A stretch of 64,000 nucleotides of DNA, from positions 310,001-374,000 of the forward strand of contig NZ_FQWV01000002.1 in assembly GCF_900129775.1 (NCBI RefSeq). The letters run 5' to 3'. The notes below the pieces were generated by a model, which worked only from the letters and a program-made list of their open reading frames with translations, made no database searches and had not been told where the DNA came from. Positions 32,546-41,145 of the stretch are shown piece by piece; position 1 is the stretch's first letter, and every line of letters begins with the position of its first letter. This stretch comes from Halobaculum gomorrense (GTDB lineage Archaea; Halobacteriota; Halobacteria; Halobacteriales; Haloferacaceae). Made by a program: the position numbers and the translations under genes.

Positions 32546-33421
32546 TCACCGCACGTCGCCCGCGTCGGGCGCGTCGCCGACCGAATCGGTGACCGCCGAC
32601 TCGTCCTCGCTGCTCGACGCGCCCCGGCGCTCGCAAACCGCCTCCGGCGTGATCCGCTCGGCGTCCTCGCGGGCGCGCTCGAACCGCTCGCGGGCCCACG
32701 CGACGGCCTCGGCCGCATCGTTGACCGCGACGCCGCCGACGCCGGTGTCGGTGTAGACGACGATCCCGGCCTCGTCGTCGCCGTCGTCGTGCGCGGCGAC
32801 CCAGAGCCCGAACGTGATCTCCAGCGGGGCACAGAAGAACTCGAAGGCGCCCTCGCGGAGGTCGGCCGCGAGTCGCTCCCCGCGGCGGTCGATCAGATGA
32901 TCCAACACGGCGGGCGTGACGACCATCCGCGGCACCGCGCCGCCGGCGGTCGCCTCGTCGTCGAAGGTGTCGAGGTGGCCCGTCAGCGCCGCGGGCGCGA
33001 CGCCGTACACCGCCTCCGCGTTTCGGACCGACTCGAAGAGCCGATCGACGACGCCGTCGGGAACGTTCGGGTCCGGCTCGCTGATCGACGCGCCGGCGAG
33101 GAACCGTCCGTCAAGCGGCGTCTCCTCCGGCAACGCGTCGAACAGTGGCTCGCCCCGCGCGAGGCCGTCGAGTCGGGCCCGGTAGCGGTCGTGCGCGTCG
33201 AGCGCGTTCCTCCCCAGGGTGGTCGCCCGGACGCCGCCGTCGGCCCGCTCGGCGAGCCCGGCGTCGGACAGTTCCCGGACGCTGCGATCGAGCGTCGTCC
33301 GCGGCACGCCGAGCTCGTCGACGAGCGTCCGTTTCCGGACGGGGCCGTCACGCAGCGCCGCGAGGATGTCGCGCCGCTTCGCGATCACCCCCGCGATCTC
33401 CGTCGCGTCGCCGGTCGTCAT
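32546..33421 (-). CDS. Winged-helix transcription regulator (haloarchaeal TrmB/MarR-like), 291 aa
   Basis: Residues 10-75 form a winged HTH (RRDILAALRDGPVRKRTLVD, PRTTLDRSVRELSDAGLAER). The remaining 215 residues form an acidic alpha/beta domain (MVVTPAVLDHLI, FCAPLEITFGLWVA) typical of a large haloarchaeal regulator family that may sense a ligand. The last 30 residues are Ser/Glu/Asp-rich and disordered. It has no operon partner: cmk lies downstream on the same strand after 117 bases. The regulated genes are unknown. Confidence 0.8.
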   Translation of the reverse strand: MTTGDATEIAGVIAKRRDILAALRDGPVRKRTLVDELGVPRTTLDRSVRELSDAGLAERADGGVRATTLGRNALDAHDRYRARLDGLARGEPLFDALPEETPLDGRFLAGASISEPDPNVPDGVVDRLFESVRNAEAVYGVAPAALTGHLDTFDDEATAGGAVPRMVVTPAVLDHLIDRRGERLAADLREGAFEFFCAPLEITFGLWVAAHDDGDDEAGIVVYTDTGVGGVAVNDAAEAVAWARERFERAREDAERITPEAVCERRGASSSEDESAVTDSVGDAPDAGDVR

Positions 33422-33674
33422 TCGTCGGCGAAACGGACGGCCGGCTGATGTGTGTTCCGCTTACCGGACCGTCCACCTGACGGTGGGAACGTCCCCGGAC
33501 GGTGGAGTAATTACGGGGGGTCCAGTAGGGTCGATCGCCTCGGGGATCGGTCCCCGACTGCTCGGCCCTCCACGCAGCGGCGCCGGATCGCCTCCCCCTC
33601 AAGCACCCGACCCGCTGTCGCCGACGACCGCTCCGCCGTTCTCGCCGAGGCGCTCGTTCGCTCCCTGCGGTCGC

Positions 33675-34337
33675 TCACTCGCGCCTCGCTAGCCCCGCGA
33701 GGTGTCCCGCCTCCTCGACGACGATCTCCTCGCTCCCGAGGCGCGCGGCGTTCTCGCTCCCGGGGAGACAGAAGACGGGCACGCCGCCGGCGACGCCGGC
33801 GGTCGCGCGCGTCCCGACGACCATCGTCCCGATCTCCTCGCGGCTCATCGACCGGAACAGCTCCCCGAACCCCGGAAGCTCCTTGTCGAACAGCGGCGCC
33901 ACCGCCTCGACGGTCACGTCGTCGGGGGTGACGCCCGTCCCGCCGGTCGTCACCACGCAGTCCACGTCGTCGCGGTCGACCAGCCGATCGACGGTTCCCT
34001 GCACCCCGTCGAACTCGTCGCCGATGACCTCGCGGACGACCACCTCGTCGCCGGCCGCCTCGACGGCCGCCCGGATCGCGTCGCCGGCGGGGTCGTCCTC
34101 GTGGCCCCGCGACGAGGAGACCGTCACCACCGCGTAGCCAAGGTGGTCGACATCGTGCGCGTGGTGCTCGTGGTCGTCGTGGGCGTGGGCGCCGCCGTCG
34201 TGGCCGCCGCTGTGGTCGTGGTGGTCGTGTTCGTGGCCGTCGCTGTGGTCGTGGTGGTCGTGTTCGTGGCCGCCGCTGTGGTCGTGACCGCCGTCGTTGC
34301 CGTGATCGCCGCCCCCGTGGTCGTGACGCTCGCTCAT
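33675..34337 (-). CDS. moaB: MoaB/MogA-type molybdopterin protein with long His-rich N-terminus
   Basis: The C-terminal 160 residues are a MoaB/MogA domain, which adenylylates molybdopterin. Motifs are [11 protein letters not shown], the core [13 protein letters not shown] and [20 protein letters not shown]. Before it lie about 60 residues made almost only of His, Asp and Gly (units such as HEHDHHDHS), which should bind metal ions. The start is ATG 34337; an upstream in-frame ATG at 34367 exists. Total length 220. Its pathway partners, two moeA genes, are about 7 kb away in the window. The His tract may store or hand over Ni, Zn or another metal. Confidence 0.9.
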   Translation of the reverse strand: MSERHDHGGGDHGNDGGHDHSGGHEHDHHDHSDGHEHDHHDHSGGHDGGAHAHDDHEHHAHDVDHLGYAVVTVSSSRGHEDDPAGDAIRAAVEAAGDEVVVREVIGDEFDGVQGTVDRLVDRDDVDCVVTTGGTGVTPDDVTVEAVAPLFDKELPGFGELFRSMSREEIGTMVVGTRATAGVAGGVPVFCLPGSENAARLGSEEIVVEEAGHLAGLARRE

Positions 34338-34382
34338 GCCGGCGTCTACCGCCCGCGATCGCTTCAACCCCGGGCACGCCGG

Positions 34383-34844
34383 TCAGGCGCTCGTGACGCC
34401 GTCGGCGACGAGCCGGACGCCGACGACGAGCCCGCCGAGCGCGAGGGCGACGAGGCCGCCGACGAGGAACCCGACGCCGGCGACCCACACGGCCACGGAG
34501 CCCATCCCCGAGGTGAGGAACGCGAGCCCGAACGCCAGCGCGACGCCAAACAACGAGGCGGCCGCGCCGCCGGCGACGAGCCGGTGCGTGCTCGACCGGT
34601 CCGCGAGGGGACCCACGCGGAGCCGGCCCTCGCCCGCGGGAAGCCCGTAGCCGACGACGCTGACGGTGCCGGCGACGGCGGTCCCGAGCAGGGCGAACGC
34701 GAACGCGAACCCCGAGGGGACGCCGTCTCCCGTCGCGGGGGGCGCCTGGAGCCCGAGCACGAACGCGGCGACGGCCACGTGCCCCGCGAGTCCGGCGGCG
34801 ACGACGGCGACGCGGAGGGCGGCGAGGAAGGCAGGCCAGTTCAC
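34383..34844 (-). CDS. Four-helix membrane protein, 153 aa
   Basis: Four hydrophobic segments at about residues 8-30, 44-66, 89-112 and 116-140, with short loops, Gly/Ala/Val-rich. No signal peptide or known motif is present. It lies just upstream of moaB on the same strand with a 45-base gap; co-transcription is possible, but there is no sign of a shared job. Confidence 0.6.
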   Translation of the reverse strand: MNWPAFLAALRVAVVAAGLAGHVAVAAFVLGLQAPPATGDGVPSGFAFAFALLGTAVAGTVSVVGYGLPAGEGRLRVGPLADRSSTHRLVAGGAAASLFGVALAFGLAFLTSGMGSVAVWVAGVGFLVGGLVALALGGLVVGVRLVADGVTSA

Positions 34845-34889
34845 TGCCGACGCCCGTTCGCGACCGACGATGGGCTTTGTGGTGGCCGC

Positions 34890-35096
34890 CTACTCCGCCT
34901 CGTCGCCGTCCGGGTCGAACAGGTCCTCGATCCGGCACTCGAAGAACGCCGCGAGCGCGAACGCGAGTTCAAGCGACGGGTCGTATCGCCCCCGCTCGAT
35001 GCTGTTGATCGTCTGGCGGGTGACGCCGACCTCCTCGGCCAGCCCCGCCTGGCTCAGCCCCCGCTCCTCGCGGCGGGCGCGCACGTCGTTGTTCAT
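34890..35096 (-). CDS. XRE-family (Cro/C1-type) HTH regulator, 68 aa
   Basis: A minimal XRE protein: VRARREERGLSQAGLAEEVG then VTRQTINSIERGRYDPSLEL is the classical HTH, and FALAAFFECRIEDLF ends the domain. Such 65-70-residue regulators are regularly paired with a small membrane protein. Here the partner gene upstream overlaps it by 4 bases (ATGA). The operon promoter carries a doubled palindrome (35623-35655), which is the likely binding site, so autoregulation is expected. Confidence 0.9.
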   Translation of the reverse strand: MNNDVRARREERGLSQAGLAEEVGVTRQTINSIERGRYDPSLELAFALAAFFECRIEDLFDPDGDEAE

Positions 35097-35527
35097 CGCG
35101 TCCAGCTGACCCACCCGTACGCGACCGCGAACACGACGAACAGCCCGACGTAGCCGTACAGCACGCCCTCGACGAACGGCGGCGCGTCGTAGACCCCGAG
35201 CGCGCCCAGCGTTCGCGCGCCGGAGGCGCCGAGGACGAGGACGACCGCGGCCGCGACGAGCGTCAGGGTGCTCGCACGACGCTCCAGTTCGGCGTCGCGC
35301 TCGTCGAACAGCTGCACGGGGCTGAACTGCCACACCGCGAGGAACCCGACGATTCCGACCCAGTAGGCCGCCTCGGCGGCGACGGGGTACGAGAGGAGCC
35401 TGAGCGCGACGTTCGCGGCCACGCCGAGGCCGACGGAGCCGAACAGCAGCCGCCGGTAGCGCCGACGCGTGGAGACGGTCGACGTCCCGCCGGGCCCGCC
35501 ACCGGAACCGACGCCGATCCCGGTCAT
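35093..35527 (-). CDS. Four-TM membrane partner of the XRE regulator (DUF2178-like)
   Basis: A 144-residue protein with hydrophobic segments at about 30-48, 52-70, 87-107 and 118-140 and a conserved-looking loop QLFDERDAELERRA between helices 2 and 3. The loop and gene pairing recall DUF2178 membrane proteins that accompany YozG-like XRE regulators. I start at ATG 35527 (MTGIGVGSGG); ATG 35581 would add 18 polar residues. Its stop overlaps the regulator start. The pair may form a membrane-signal responsive switch; the signal is unknown. Confidence 0.75.
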   Translation of the reverse strand: MTGIGVGSGGGPGGTSTVSTRRRYRRLLFGSVGLGVAANVALRLLSYPVAAEAAYWVGIVGFLAVWQFSPVQLFDERDAELERRASTLTLVAAAVVLVLGASGARTLGALGVYDAPPFVEGVLYGYVGLFVVFAVAYGWVSWTR

Positions 35528-35622
35528 CGGCGTCCACCCGTCGGTGCCGAGTCGTCTCGCGCTCCTGTGCTTCCTGTCCATCGAGCTGCGGTCGTGTCGA
35601 CCGTCATGTCTCACACCGAGCT

Positions 35623-35655
35623 GTAAAGCTCGCTTTACAGTAAAGGAAACTTTAC
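35623..35655. promoter_or_regulatory. Two tandem GTAAAG-N4-CTTTAC palindromes (operator)
   Basis: GTAAAG-CTCG-CTTTAC occupies 35623-35638 and GTAAAG-GAAA-CTTTAC occupies 35640-35655. The centres are 17 bases apart, close to one and a half helical turns. On the minus strand a TATA-like CTATAAGTA (about 35669-35661) lies just upstream, so the palindromes cover the expected transcription start of the membrane-protein/XRE operon. They are the best candidate site for the XRE protein. The divergent alcohol dehydrogenase gene could be affected too. Confidence 0.75.
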
Positions 35656-35746
35656 ACAACTACTTATAGCTGTCGCCACCGGCGCCGCCCGACGGATCGC
35701 CGTGAGGCAAGAGTTTACTCCCCACGCGTGGCAGGTGGGAACACGC

Positions 35747-36787
35747 ATGCAGGCAGTCCAGTTCTCGGAGCACGGCGACCGCGACGTGATCGAGTACGGC
35801 GACTTCCCGGACCCCGACCCGGACCGCGGTGAGGTGCTCGTCGAGGTGAAGGCGGGGGCGCTCAACCACCTCGACATCTGGACCCGAAAGGGCCTCCCGG
35901 GGGTCGACTTGGAGATGCCGCACATCCCCGGCTCCGACGCCGCGGGCGTCGTCGTCGGGACGGGCGAGGGCGTCACCCGGTTCGAGGAGGGCGACCACGT
36001 CGCGGTCACCGCGGGCGTCTCCTGTGGCGACTGCGAGTTCTGTCGCCACGGCGAGGAGTCCCAGTGTGTCCGCTTCTCGATCATCGGCGAGCACCAGCGC
36101 GGCGTCCACTCCGAACTCGCGGCGGTGCCCGAGGGCAACCTCGTGGCGGTCCCGGACCACGTCGACTGGGAGGTCGCCGGCTCCGCGTCGCTGGTGTTCC
36201 AGACCGCCTGGCGGATGCTGCTCTCGCAGGGGGAGCTCGGTCCCAGCGAGTCGGTGCTCGTGCTCGGCGCCTCCGGCGGCGTCGGCCACGCGGCCGTCCA
36301 GATCGCCGACTACGTCGGGGCGGAGGTGTACGCGACCGCCTCGACCGAGGAGAAACTCAGCTACGCCGAGGACTGCGGCGCCGACCACGTCATCAACTAC
36401 GAGGAGGACAACTTCGCTGGCGAGATCCGCGACATGACGGGGCGGCGCGGCGTCGACATGGTCGTCGACCACATCGGGGCAGCGACCTGGCACGATTCGC
36501 TCAAGTCGCTCGCGAAGGGCGGCCGGGTCGTCACCTGCGGAGCCACCACCGGGGGGCGCCCCGAGACGGACATCAACCGCATCTTCTGGAACCAGCTCAA
36601 GGTGATCGGCTCGACGATGGCGACCCCCGGCGAGGTCGACGACGTGCTCGAACTCGTCTGGGACGGCACCTTCGAGCCGCGGGTCCGCGAGACGCTTCCG
36701 ATGAGCGAGGCCGCGCGTGCCCACGAGATGATCGAGAATCGAGAAGGCTTTGGCAAGGTGGTGGTACGTCCGGACAGTGAGCTCTGA
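35747..36787 (+). CDS. Zinc-dependent medium-chain alcohol dehydrogenase
   Basis: A 346-residue MDR enzyme. Conserved parts are the GALNHLDIW block, HIPGSDAAGVV, and the structural zinc cysteines in CGDCEFCRHGEESQC (about residues 92-106). The NAD(P)-binding VLGASGGVGHAAVQ lies at about 170-185. The catalytic zinc ligands are less clear, and the sequence is close to quinone-oxidoreductase-like members, so the exact substrate is unknown. I start at ATG 35747. A small membrane-protein gene begins inside its end (GTG 36777). Confidence 0.88.
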   Translation: MQAVQFSEHGDRDVIEYGDFPDPDPDRGEVLVEVKAGALNHLDIWTRKGLPGVDLEMPHIPGSDAAGVVVGTGEGVTRFEEGDHVAVTAGVSCGDCEFCRHGEESQCVRFSIIGEHQRGVHSELAAVPEGNLVAVPDHVDWEVAGSASLVFQTAWRMLLSQGELGPSESVLVLGASGGVGHAAVQIADYVGAEVYATASTEEKLSYAEDCGADHVINYEEDNFAGEIRDMTGRRGVDMVVDHIGAATWHDSLKSLAKGGRVVTCGATTGGRPETDINRIFWNQLKVIGSTMATPGEVDDVLELVWDGTFEPRVRETLPMSEAARAHEMIENREGFGKVVVRPDSEL

Positions 36788-37145
36788 GGAGTCGAACACA
36801 GGGGAAAGCCGCGTGGTCAACACCGGCGGCGGCTACGAGCGCGTTGACGCCGACGGGTCAAACGCGAACGCGGGTGCCGGCGACCCCGGGAACGCCGACG
36901 CCTCAGCCGGCGACCCCGAGCCCGGCGGGACCGCGGACGACGACCTCGGCCGCGCGGGCTGGGTCCTCGTCGCGGTCGTCGTGGTCGCGTTCCTTGTCGT
37001 TCCGGGGGCTATCTACCTCCGGCCGACGGCGCCGGGCGAACTCGGCTTCGGCTTCCTCGCGTCGATGCTCGTCCTGCCGTTCGTCCCGGCGCTGCTGTTG
37101 GGCGTGACGGCGGTGTGGAGCCTCGTCGCCGGCGGCAACCGATGA
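36777..37145 (+). CDS. Small membrane protein, 122 aa
   Basis: Starts with GTG 36777, overlapping the dehydrogenase end. The first 60 residues are acidic, Gly/Asn/Asp-rich and probably disordered. Two membrane segments follow at about 61-80 (GWVLVAVVVVAFLVVPGAIYL) and 91-115, with a short tail. No family is recognised. Overlap suggests co-expression with the dehydrogenase. Confidence 0.65.
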   Translation: MSSEESNTGESRVVNTGGGYERVDADGSNANAGAGDPGNADASAGDPEPGGTADDDLGRAGWVLVAVVVVAFLVVPGAIYLRPTAPGELGFGFLASMLVLPFVPALLLGVTAVWSLVAGGNR

Positions 37146-37200
37146 CCGGCTCTGCGGCGTCCGCGCTCGACCGCGTCTCAGCGTGTCGGTATCCGTTTGA

Positions 37201-37566
37201 TTCCCGTGTGCCCGTCTCGAACTGATTGACGACTCTCTCGCGAGCGACCTCCGAAGCGGGTGCGGCGACGCCCTTCGCGCCGTCGGCACCTGCGACGGCG
37301 ACGGCTCCCGGGTCCACTCCCTCCGCGACGATGTCGACGCCCGACTCGACGCCGCCGACCTCGACGAGATTCGCGAGGTGCCGACGGACGCCGGTACGGG
37401 CGTTCTCGTGAGCGTCGACCGCGGCCTGGAGGGATCGGTCGACGCGGTCGTCGACCGGTGTCGGGCCGCGCTGGAGCAGCCGTCGCGGACGACCCCCGGT
37501 CCCGACGGCGGGCTGACACGGCCGGTACGCTTTGGCCCGCCGAGCGCGTACGACCGTGCGAGATGA
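37201..37566 (+). pseudogene. Open frame resembling a small haloarchaeal protein but without a start codon
   Basis: From the TGA at 37198-37200 to the TGA at 37564-37566 one frame stays open and reads LIDDSLASDLRSGCGDALRA, then DDVDARLDAADLDEIREV and VLVSVDRGLEGSVDAVVDRC. The beginning resembles a widespread haloarchaeal family (I believe DUF7522). No ATG, GTG or TTG occurs before the conserved part; a GTG eight bases downstream of the TGA is in another frame. A single-base deletion near 37205-37230, or an unusual start codon, would explain it. A GTG at 37378 could give a shortened protein. Confidence 0.4.
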
Positions 37567-38465
37567 CCACTTCGCTCAGCGCGGCGACCGACCCCGACAC
37601 GCTCCCGCGGGACGTTCCGGGCGAGGCCACGTTCGTCGAGGCGAACGGACGGACGTTCCACGTCGTCGAGGCCGGCCCCGAGGGCGGCGACCTCGTTCTC
37701 CTGCTCCACGGCTTCCCCGAGTTCTGGTACGGCTGGCACGATCAGATCCGACCGCTTGTCAACGAGGGCTACCGCGTCGTCGTCCCGGACCAGCGCGGCT
37801 ACAACCGCAGCGAGCGTCCCGGTCGGGTCCGCGACTACCGGATCGAGGCGCTCTCGGCGGACGTGACCGGGCTAATCGACGCGTACGACCGCGAGACCGC
37901 GGCGGTCGTCGGTCACGACTGGGGCGGCGTCGTCGGCTGGTGGACGGCGCTGCACTCCCCCGGGCGGCTGTCGTCGTTCGTCGCCGTCAACGCCCCGCAC
38001 CCGACGGTGATCCGGCAGACGCTGACGAGCGACCCGGCCCAACTGCTCCGCTCGGGGTACGCCGCGTTCTTCCAACTGCCGAAGGTGCCCGAGGCGCTGA
38101 CGCGGGCGGCCAACTGGCGGCTCCCGGTGGCGATGATGCGCGAGTCGTCGATGCCGGGGACGTTCTCGACGCAGGATTTCGACCGGTACCGCGCCGCCTG
38201 GCGAAAGGAGGGCGCGTTCACTGCGATGCTGAACTGGTACCGCGCGGCCGCGCGCCGGCGACCCGAGCCGGAGGCCGACGAGGTCGCGGTTCCCACGCGG
38301 CTGATCTGGGGCGTCCACGACCAGTTCCTCAAACACCGGATGGCGTACGACTCGGTCGACCACTGTGCGGACGGCCGGATCACGAACATCCAGGAGGCGA
38401 CCCACTGGGTCCACCACGAACAGCCGGTGAAGGTCGCGGACGTGATCTGTGACGAGCTGGCCTGA
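37563..38465 (+). CDS. Alpha/beta-hydrolase, epoxide-hydrolase-like
   Basis: A 300-residue hydrolase. The oxyanion-hole motif is LLLHGFPEFWYGWHDQ (about residues 44-59), DQRGYNRSERP follows, and the nucleophile elbow is GHDWGG (about 117-122). An Asp nucleophile in this place is typical of epoxide hydrolases and haloalkane dehalogenases. The catalytic His is in EATHWVHHEQP near the C-terminus, and the Asp of the triad probably lies in GVHDQFLKH. The start is ATG 37563, overlapping the frame before it. The substrate is unknown. Confidence 0.87.
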   Translation: MTTSLSAATDPDTLPRDVPGEATFVEANGRTFHVVEAGPEGGDLVLLLHGFPEFWYGWHDQIRPLVNEGYRVVVPDQRGYNRSERPGRVRDYRIEALSADVTGLIDAYDRETAAVVGHDWGGVVGWWTALHSPGRLSSFVAVNAPHPTVIRQTLTSDPAQLLRSGYAAFFQLPKVPEALTRAANWRLPVAMMRESSMPGTFSTQDFDRYRAAWRKEGAFTAMLNWYRAAARRRPEPEADEVAVPTRLIWGVHDQFLKHRMAYDSVDHCADGRITNIQEATHWVHHEQPVKVADVICDELA

Positions 38466-38475
38466 TCGACGGCGA

Positions 38476-40335
38476 CTACGAGTCGCCGTCTCGCTCGTCG
38501 CTGACACCGATCGCGACGCCGCCGCCGTCGTCCCAGCCCCGGCGTTCGCGGTCGCCGCGGCGGGACCCGTCGCCGCTCGCGTCGCCGCCGGTCTGGGTCA
38601 CCGCGCCCGGCATCATCGCGCCGGCGGATCCGGATTCGTCGGCGCCCGGATCCGCGGCCTGACGCTCTTTCATGCTCTGGCGGGTGAACTGCGGCTGCGC
38701 GCGGATCCCGCGCTTGTTCTTCGTGAACGAGCGGTACAAGAAGAACACCATCGGCAGCGTGGCGACGATGATGACGACGGAGACGTACACGTCGACGAGC
38801 TCGCTGCCGAACGAGTAGATGATCGCCGCCGAGAGACCGCCCACGGCCGTCAGGATGGAGTAGGCGATGCGCTTGGCGAGTCGATCGAGCACGTCGTTGT
38901 CGTCTTCTAGCGTGACGTTGACGGCGAGGTCCTCGCGCTGAACGGTGTCGAGCACGTCGTCGAGCTTCGGCGGGACGGTGAACAGGGCCCGGGCGGTGTC
39001 GCGGGTCTGGTCTGCGGCGTCGCCGGCGAGCCGGCGGGCCGTGTCCTCCAGGTACCCCTCCTCGGAGAGGTATTCGGTGGCGACCTCGATGAAGTCGAAG
39101 TTCGGGTCGAGCGTCACGCAGACGCCCTCGACGACGGTGGCGACGCGGAGCACGAGCGCCATGTTCTGCGGGAGCCGAAGCGGGAAGTCGTAGATGGTCG
39201 ACTCCACCTGCTCGATCACCTGCTGGACGCGGTACTGCTCGATGTCTTCCCCGCGCACGTCGGCGATGGCTAGTTCCATCACGTCGGCCATCACCTTCCG
39301 GTCGGCCTCCGGCGACAGCGTCCCCATCTCGACGAGCGCGTCGAGGATGGCGTCGATGTCCTGGTTGGCGACGGCGATGTAGAAGTCGATGATCTTCTCT
39401 TGGATGAACGGGTCGACCCGGCCGGACATCCCGAAGTCGTAGAAGATGATCTTTCCCTCCGGGGTGACCGAGAGGTTCCCCGGATGGGGGTCGGCGTGGA
39501 AGACGCCGTCCTCGGCGATCATCTGGAGGTACGCCCGCTGGAGCGTCGTCGCCAGTTCGGTGCGGTCGATCCCCATCGCGTCGAGGGCGGCCGTGTCGGA
39601 GATCTTCGTTCCCGGGATGTACTCCATCGTGAGCACGCGCGGGCCGGAGGCGGCCGCGACGGGCTCGGGGATCACGATCCGGTCGCTGTCCTCGAAGTTC
39701 GCCCGGATCTCCCGGAGCACGCGCTGCTCGCGCGAGTAGTCCATCTCCTGGTGGATCGTCTTGTCGAACTCCTCCGCGAGGTTGTCCAGCGAGAACGCCT
39801 GCCCCTGGCCGACGAACCGCGACAGCAGCGGCAGCGACCACTTGATGATCCGGAGGTCGGCCTCGACGAGCTCCTCGATCCCGGGGCGGCGGACCTTCAC
39901 CGCGACCTCCTGTCCCTCGTAGGTGGCCACGTACACCTGCCCGAGGCTTGCCCCCGAGATGGGGTCGGTGTCGAACTCGTCGAACACCTCCTCGATGGGA
40001 CCGAGTTCGTCTTCGATCACGTGCCTGGACTCCGCCCACGGTGCCGGCGGCACGTCGTCCTGCAGCGACGACAGCACCTCGATGTAGGAGGCCGGAAGCA
40101 CGTCCGGCCGGGTCGAGAGGATCTGGCCGAGCTTGATGAACGTCGGGCCGAGCGTGAGCAGCGTATCGAGCAGCACCTCCGCCCGCTTGAGGCGCATCTC
40201 GTGGGTCACCTCGCGGGAGCCGCCGAGGACGACGAACCGCTTTCGATCGCGGAGGTACGCCCAGATCAGCGGCAGGAACCGGTAGACGACGAGGGGGAAC
40301 CGTCGGTACGCGCGCAGTGAGACCAGCGTCACCAC
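38476..40335 (-). CDS. UbiB/ABC1/AarF-family atypical kinase
   Basis: A 619-residue protein of the ABC1 (ADCK) family, which supports quinone biosynthesis or lipid homeostasis at the membrane. Hallmarks are the KxGQ helix FIKLGQILSTRPDVLP (about residues 66-81), VKVRRPGIEELV, the catalytic VFHADPHPGNL and YDFGMSGR (DFG). Two membrane helices near 490-545 precede a charged, disordered tail of about 75 residues. ATG 40335 follows the Hsp20 gene closely (5 bases) on the same strand. The tail is longer than usual. Confidence 0.9.
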   Translation of the reverse strand: MVTLVSLRAYRRFPLVVYRFLPLIWAYLRDRKRFVVLGGSREVTHEMRLKRAEVLLDTLLTLGPTFIKLGQILSTRPDVLPASYIEVLSSLQDDVPPAPWAESRHVIEDELGPIEEVFDEFDTDPISGASLGQVYVATYEGQEVAVKVRRPGIEELVEADLRIIKWSLPLLSRFVGQGQAFSLDNLAEEFDKTIHQEMDYSREQRVLREIRANFEDSDRIVIPEPVAAASGPRVLTMEYIPGTKISDTAALDAMGIDRTELATTLQRAYLQMIAEDGVFHADPHPGNLSVTPEGKIIFYDFGMSGRVDPFIQEKIIDFYIAVANQDIDAILDALVEMGTLSPEADRKVMADVMELAIADVRGEDIEQYRVQQVIEQVESTIYDFPLRLPQNMALVLRVATVVEGVCVTLDPNFDFIEVATEYLSEEGYLEDTARRLAGDAADQTRDTARALFTVPPKLDDVLDTVQREDLAVNVTLEDDNDVLDRLAKRIAYSILTAVGGLSAAIIYSFGSELVDVYVSVVIIVATLPMVFFLYRSFTKNKRGIRAQPQFTRQSMKERQAADPGADESGSAGAMMPGAVTQTGGDASGDGSRRGDRERRGWDDGGGVAIGVSDERDGDS

Positions 40336-40340
40336 CCGGA

Positions 40341-40697
40341 TTACGCGTCCGTGACGGTGATCTCGTGTTCGGGTGCGGCCGCGCGCTTGGGGAGACGCAC
40401 CGAGAGCACGCCCCCGTCCATCTCCGCGTCGCTCCCCTCGTGGGTCGCGTCCGGCGGCAGGGGGACCTCCGCGTCGAGGAACAGGGGGCGGTCCTCCTCG
40501 ATGTAGCTGAACTCGGACTCGGGCGCCTTCTCGCGGCGTGCCTCGATGTGGAGGCGTCCGCGTTCGAGGCTCACGTCGGTCGTCTCGGCGCTGGCGCCGG
40601 GCAGGTCGACGACGAGCATGTACGCGTCGTCGCTCTCCAGCAGGTCGGCGAACACCGGCTCGGGGAGATCTCTGAGCGCCTCGCGTAGCTTCGACAT
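40341..40697 (-). CDS. Hsp20/alpha-crystallin small heat-shock protein
   Basis: A 118-residue ATP-independent chaperone. The alpha-crystallin domain covers most of the protein (DAYMLVVDLPGASAETTDVS, LHIEARRE, PLPPDATHEGSDAEMDGGVL, LSVRLPKRA). The N-terminal arm is short (MSKLREALRDLPEPVF). I start at ATG 40697; an open upstream extension is unlike the family. It precedes the UbiB-type gene with 5 bases between them, so a common transcript is likely. Confidence 0.9.
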   Translation of the reverse strand: MSKLREALRDLPEPVFADLLESDDAYMLVVDLPGASAETTDVSLERGRLHIEARREKAPESEFSYIEEDRPLFLDAEVPLPPDATHEGSDAEMDGGVLSVRLPKRAAAPEHEITVTDA

Positions 40698-40803
40698 AAA
40701 CGGTGTAAGGGACGGCGCGTCGAAAAAGGCCGCGGTGGCGGCGGCGGTCGTGCGTGTGTGTCTCTCCCGTGGATTTTTATGCGCGCGGCCGCTCCACCCG
40801 GGT

Positions 40804-41058
40804 ATGACAGACGGGAGCACGGAGTCGGAGCCGGCGGACGCGGGCGACCCCGCGCTCGCGGCGATGGGCGCGACCGGGACGCCGGTGCGGGTCGAACCTG
40901 ACGCGGCGGTCGTCTCTGTCCGGACCCCGGTGCCGCCGGACCTCCACGACGAGGCGACGCCGACGTTCCGCCCGGTCGCGGCGGCCCGAGCGGTCGGCGG
41001 CCGCCTCCGGCGGCTGGTCGGCCACGACGACCGATCGGACGCCGGTCGGAGCGACTAA
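40804..41058 (+). CDS. Hypothetical protein, 84 aa
   Basis: A short acidic-to-basic protein: residues 1-40 acidic (DGSTESEPADAGDPA), residues 50-84 Arg-rich (RAVGGRLRRLVGHDDRS). No family is recognised. An AT-rich GATTTTTATG about 30 bases upstream is a good TATA candidate for ATG 40804, which supports expression. It is divergent from the Hsp20 gene and precedes moeA. Confidence 0.5.
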   Translation: MTDGSTESEPADAGDPALAAMGATGTPVRVEPDAAVVSVRTPVPPDLHDEATPTFRPVAAARAVGGRLRRLVGHDDRSDAGRSD

Positions 41059-41145
41059 ACCGGCGTTTTGACCGGACCCGTCACGCCTCCGGGACCGGGA
41101 CGAACGACTGGCGGCCTTTTTACTCCGGACGCGCAAGGACTGCGT

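Noticed and set aside
34141-34320. Short tandem GTGGTCGT-type repeats as a non-coding repeat array
   Set aside because: They are the His/Asp codons of the MoaB N-terminal tract read on the opposite strand.
33511-34938. A 475-codon minus-strand frame over moaB and its upstream membrane protein
   Set aside because: It is an Arg-rich shadow; the MoaB domain and the four-helix protein in the other frames explain the region.
37913-40039. A 708-codon minus-strand frame over the UbiB-type gene region
   Set aside because: Its sequence is Arg/Gly-rich low-complexity, while the alternative frame gives a complete UbiB-family protein with all motifs.
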